A stretch of DNA of 8,480 nucleotides, taken from contig JAGDMX010000080.1 in NCBI GenBank assembly GCA_017860725.1, positions 1 through 8,480 on the forward strand. Reading direction: 5' to 3'. Below the pieces are notes generated by a model, which made no database searches, was not told where the DNA came from, and saw nothing but the letters and a program-made list of their open reading frames with translations. The position numbers and the translations under genes were made by a program. The DNA is from Chloroflexota bacterium (GTDB lineage Bacteria; Chloroflexota; Anaerolineae; Anaerolineales; UBA4823). This document shows, one piece after another, positions 6,559-8,480 of the stretch (position 1 is the stretch's first letter; every line of letters begins with the position of its first letter).

Positions 6559-6894
6559 ATGACCTACAAGAGCATCCTGGTCAGCCAGCATGGCGGGCCG
6601 GAAGTGATGCAAATCATCGAGAAGGAGCTGCGCCCACCGGCAGCCAAGGAGGCGCGGATCAAAGTGCTGGCTGCCTCGGTCAGCCGGCCGGACGTGACCG
6701 TGCGGCGGGGCGAGGCGCTGTATTCCAACACGCCGCTCCGCCAGAAGCTGCCCTTTACGCCCGGCTACGCCATCATCGGCGAGGTGGTGGCGGTTGGGCA
6801 AGAAGTCAAAGGTGCCGAAGTTGGCGACCGGGTGGGAGTGCTGACGGTCACCGGAGGCTATACGAGGTGCTGTATTGGAGGGGCGACCGGCTGA
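6559..6894 (+). CDS. N-terminal fragment of the split MDR oxidoreductase
   Basis: This open frame codes the GroES-like domain to GGYT and then 10 out-of-frame residues (RCCIGGATG-like tail) before TGA at 6892-6894. On its own it lacks the nucleotide-binding domain and should not be an active enzyme. It begins 13 nt after the DUF4386-like stop. Confidence 0.6.
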   Translation: MTYKSILVSQHGGPEVMQIIEKELRPPAAKEARIKVLAASVSRPDVTVRRGEALYSNTPLRQKLPFTPGYAIIGEVVAVGQEVKGAEVGDRVGVLTVTGGYTRCCIGGATG

Positions 6895-7571
6895 TAACGG
6901 TCCCGGAATCTGTTGATCCCGGAGAGGCGGTCACCCTGATCCTCAATTACATTGTCGCCTACCAAACTCTGCACCGCTCGGCCAGGGTTAAGCCTGGCGA
7001 GAAGGCGTTGATCATCGGCGCCAGCGGCGGGATTGGGACGGCCCTGCTGCAGCTGGGAAGGCTAGCAGACCTGAAATTGTATGCCATCGCTTCGAAGAGC
7101 AAGCATGCAATCCTGACCGAATACGATGCGACACCGATTGACTACCGCAGCCAGGATTTCGCGGCTGAAATCCAGCAAGCCGAGCCTGGGGGGCTGGACG
7201 TGGTGCTGGATGGGATGAACCGGCTCGATGATATCCGGCGCAGCTTGCCGCTCCTGCGCCGCGGCGGGCGGATGGTGAGCTTCGGAGAGCCTGCCAGCCT
7301 GCCTGAGCTGTTCCGCATCCTGGCGATCCTGATAAAAGTCAAATTATTACCCAAAGGCATGTCATTCAAGCTGTACGGCACCTCGACCTACTTCCTGGGG
7401 GACCGTAAACCTTTCCTGGAGGATTGGGCGACCGTGTTCAGGCTATTGAAAGAAGGAAAAATCAAACCGATTATCTATGCCAGGTTCCCCATCCTGGAGG
7501 CAGCCAGAGCGAACCAGCTGCTTGAAAGCGGGCCGGTGGTGGGCAATATAGTTCTGCTTGCCCCTGAATAA
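6867..7571 (+). CDS. C-terminal fragment of the split MDR oxidoreductase
   Basis: The 234-residue frame from GTG 6867 starts VLYWRGDRL (Met if used as start) and holds the complete Rossmann fold plus the C-terminus. GGAGG at 6853-6857 lies 9 nt before the GTG, so re-initiation is possible, but the same bases encode the conserved GGYT and the match may be chance. Without the first domain a working active site is unlikely. Confidence 0.6.
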   Translation: MLYWRGDRLITVPESVDPGEAVTLILNYIVAYQTLHRSARVKPGEKALIIGASGGIGTALLQLGRLADLKLYAIASKSKHAILTEYDATPIDYRSQDFAAEIQQAEPGGLDVVLDGMNRLDDIRRSLPLLRRGGRMVSFGEPASLPELFRILAILIKVKLLPKGMSFKLYGTSTYFLGDRKPFLEDWATVFRLLKEGKIKPIIYARFPILEAARANQLLESGPVVGNIVLLAPE

Positions 7572-7589
7572 TCATGTAGAAGGAGTTCG

Positions 7590-7979
7590 ATGCGAACCAT
7601 CATCCTGGGTATTTTTCTAGTATTGCACGGCCTGGTGCACTTGCTGTACGCCGGGCAGAGCGGGAGGCTGTTCGAGCTGCGCCCCAACATGACTTGGCCT
7701 GATGGCGCATGGCTGCTCTCCAAATTCTTCCACGAAAAGACCACGCGACGTCTGGCAACTATCTCACTGGTGCTGGCAGCGCTCGGATTCATCGTGGGCG
7801 GAGTGGTGTTGTTCCTGCAGCAAAATTGGTGGCAGCCGATGACGTTGGGGGCGGTTGTTTTTTCCAGTCTGATCTTCCTCCTGTTCTGGGATGGAAGATT
7901 CCGGGCGCTGGATGCTCAAGGTGGTATCGGCGTGCTGCTTAACCTGGCAGTATTGGCCGTTGTGCAGATCTTGAGTTAA
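7590..7979 (+). CDS. Small four-helix membrane protein of unknown function
   Basis: The 129-residue product has predicted membrane helices at about 3-21, 54-76, 83-100 and 111-128. The first helix carries HGLVHLLY. The loop between helices 1 and 2 (RPNMTWPDGAWLLSKFF) is rich in aromatic residues and may be an amphipathic surface segment. AAGGAG at 7580-7585 lies 4 nt before the ATG. The gene starts 18 nt after the MDR stop and so is probably the third gene of the unit beginning at 5769. I do not recognise the family by name; no catalytic motif is evident. Confidence 0.8.
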   Translation: MRTIILGIFLVLHGLVHLLYAGQSGRLFELRPNMTWPDGAWLLSKFFHEKTTRRLATISLVLAALGFIVGGVVLFLQQNWWQPMTLGAVVFSSLIFLLFWDGRFRALDAQGGIGVLLNLAVLAVVQILS

Positions 7980-8046
7980 CCTGTCCGAACTATTCATCTC
8001 CGCGCCTAGAGTGAAACCCTCTCGGAAACATGAGCATTCCTCCCCC

Positions 8047-8065
8047 ATCCGTGCTATAGTTAAAC
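8047..8065 (+). promoter_or_regulatory. Extended -10 promoter of the PQQ-propeller lipoprotein gene
   Basis: The 19 nt are identical to 5716-5734, with TG at 8052-8053 and TATAGT at 8055-8060. TGAGCA at 8031-8036 parallels TGAGAA at the first copy, with spacing 18 instead of 17. Transcription would start near 8067, about 38 nt before the ATG. The rest of 7980-8104 shows only a weak AGAG/CTCT hairpin and no convincing terminator. Confidence 0.7.
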
Positions 8066-8104
8066 CAACGCGCCAGCCCGTACGATTATTCAGGACACTA
8101 CCTC

Positions 8105-8480
8105 ATGAACACATCCCACCTCCTAAAAATCCTGCTCTCCCTCACCCTGCTCCTGTCCATCATCACCGCCTGCCAGACGAATCCGACCGCGACTCCAACA
8201 CCCATTCCACCCACACATACACCTCTTCCCATCGCCACGGCCACGCAAATACCACCTCTGCCGGTAGAGCCTCTATTCCGTGGCAACCCGGAACGTACTG
8301 GTGTCTATGCGCAATCAGGTGATTTCGGCAACTGGAAGTGGTATGCTGGAGCGCCGATCACCGGCTCTCCGGTGCTGGTGGATGGTACCCTTTTTATTGG
8401 CACCATGCAAGGCAGGCTATACGCCCTCGATCCGGCCACGCAATCGGTCAAGTGGCAGGCTGATTTACCAGCCCCCATCT
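8105..8480 (+). CDS. Lipoprotein with PQQ-type beta-propeller repeat, BamB-like (3' partial)
   Basis: Translation from ATG 8105 is open to the window end (125 complete codons). The N-terminus MNTSHLLK is followed by a Leu-rich core and lipobox ITAC, with Cys23 lipidated. A Thr/Pro-rich linker follows (about 24-55). FRGNPERTGVY (58-68) is a common lead-in to PQQ-propeller proteins. A first blade follows at about 83-118, with ITGSPVLVDGTLFIGT and GRLYALDPATQSVKW. PQQ-type propellers serve in quinoprotein dehydrogenases or as protein-binding scaffolds; the visible part shows no catalytic site and a lipoprotein scaffold is more likely. AGGA at 8092-8095 lies 9 nt before the ATG. The frame lacks a stop, so its full length is unknown. 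Confidence 0.88.
   Translation, partial: MNTSHLLKILLSLTLLLSIITACQTNPTATPTPIPPTHTPLPIATATQIPPLPVEPLFRGNPERTGVYAQSGDFGNWKWYAGAPITGSPVLVDGTLFIGTMQGRLYALDPATQSVKWQADLPAPI

Larger units (their letters stand above)
6559..7571 (+). pseudogene. MDR-family NAD(P)H-dependent oxidoreductase, split by a -1 nt frameshift
   Basis: Two overlapping frames together encode one zinc-independent medium-chain dehydrogenase/reductase of the quinone oxidoreductase type. The first gives the GroES-like catalytic domain (QHGGPEV, LPFTPGYAIIGEV, VGDRVGVLTVTGGYT). The second gives the Rossmann domain (ALIIGASGGIGTALLQLG) and the C-terminal NQLLESGPVVGNIVL. The frame breaks after ACG at 6862-6864: adding one G there gives GGYTEVLYWRGDRL without interruption and a 337-residue protein, the normal length for the family. 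The intact enzyme would reduce a quinone or enone-like substrate with NADPH. No slippery heptamer is present at the junction, so programmed frameshifting is unlikely. The break may be a real mutation or a sequencing/assembly error. Both halves keep family-like sequence, so any inactivation would be recent. Confidence 0.8.

Noticed and set aside
6855..6870. Programmed -1 frameshift in the MDR gene
   Set aside because: There is no slippery heptamer of the X XXY YYZ type at the junction and no evident stimulatory hairpin right after it.
8011..8322. Forward open frame rich in His/Pro/Thr
   Set aside because: It covers the promoter and is out of frame with the lipoprotein from 8105, which has a signal peptide, lipobox and propeller blade.

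Overview
The window is a bacterial chromosomal segment with every supported gene on the + strand. It most resembles a member of the Chloroflexi, perhaps Anaerolineae-like. That is an inference from gene style: lipoproteins whose lipobox is followed by Thr/Pro-rich linkers, tandem Ig-like domains, a BamB-like PQQ-propeller lipoprotein, extended -10 promoters and fairly GC-rich coding sequence. No rRNA or other taxonomic marker is present.

Region 1 (1-2658) is a cell-surface module. A 5'-truncated secreted or surface protein carries two copies of a beta-sandwich-like domain. It is followed after 25 nt, with a strong ribosome binding site, by a lipoprotein with Ig-like repeats and an SH3b-like domain. 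A 15-bp perfect hairpin with a T-run closes the unit.

Region 2 (2700-5641) is a carotenoid/terpenoid module. A TATAAT box and a TGCACAA repeat/palindrome precede a squalene/phytoene synthase family gene (crtB-like), a CrtI-type desaturase, and a small membrane protein with a winged-helix-like tail. The gaps are 20 and 9 nt, so the three are probably co-transcribed. The synthase should condense two prenyl diphosphates and the desaturase should introduce conjugated double bonds. Whether the product is C40 or C30 cannot be read from the sequence.

Region 3 (5642-7979) is a three-gene unit behind an extended -10 promoter: a DUF4386-like six-helix membrane protein, a zinc-independent MDR-family (quinone oxidoreductase-like) gene and a four-helix membrane protein. 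The MDR gene is split by an apparent one-base deletion near 6864. A ribosome-binding-like GGAGG and a GTG lie just at the break, so the second half could in principle be translated separately.

Region 4 (7980-8480) repeats the same 19-nt extended -10 promoter core. It drives the start of a lipoprotein with a PQQ-type beta-propeller, which runs off the window end.

I do not see a mobile element, CRISPR array, RNA gene or defence system. The most noteworthy items are the split MDR gene, the shared 19-nt promoter core and the operator-like repeat at the crt promoter.
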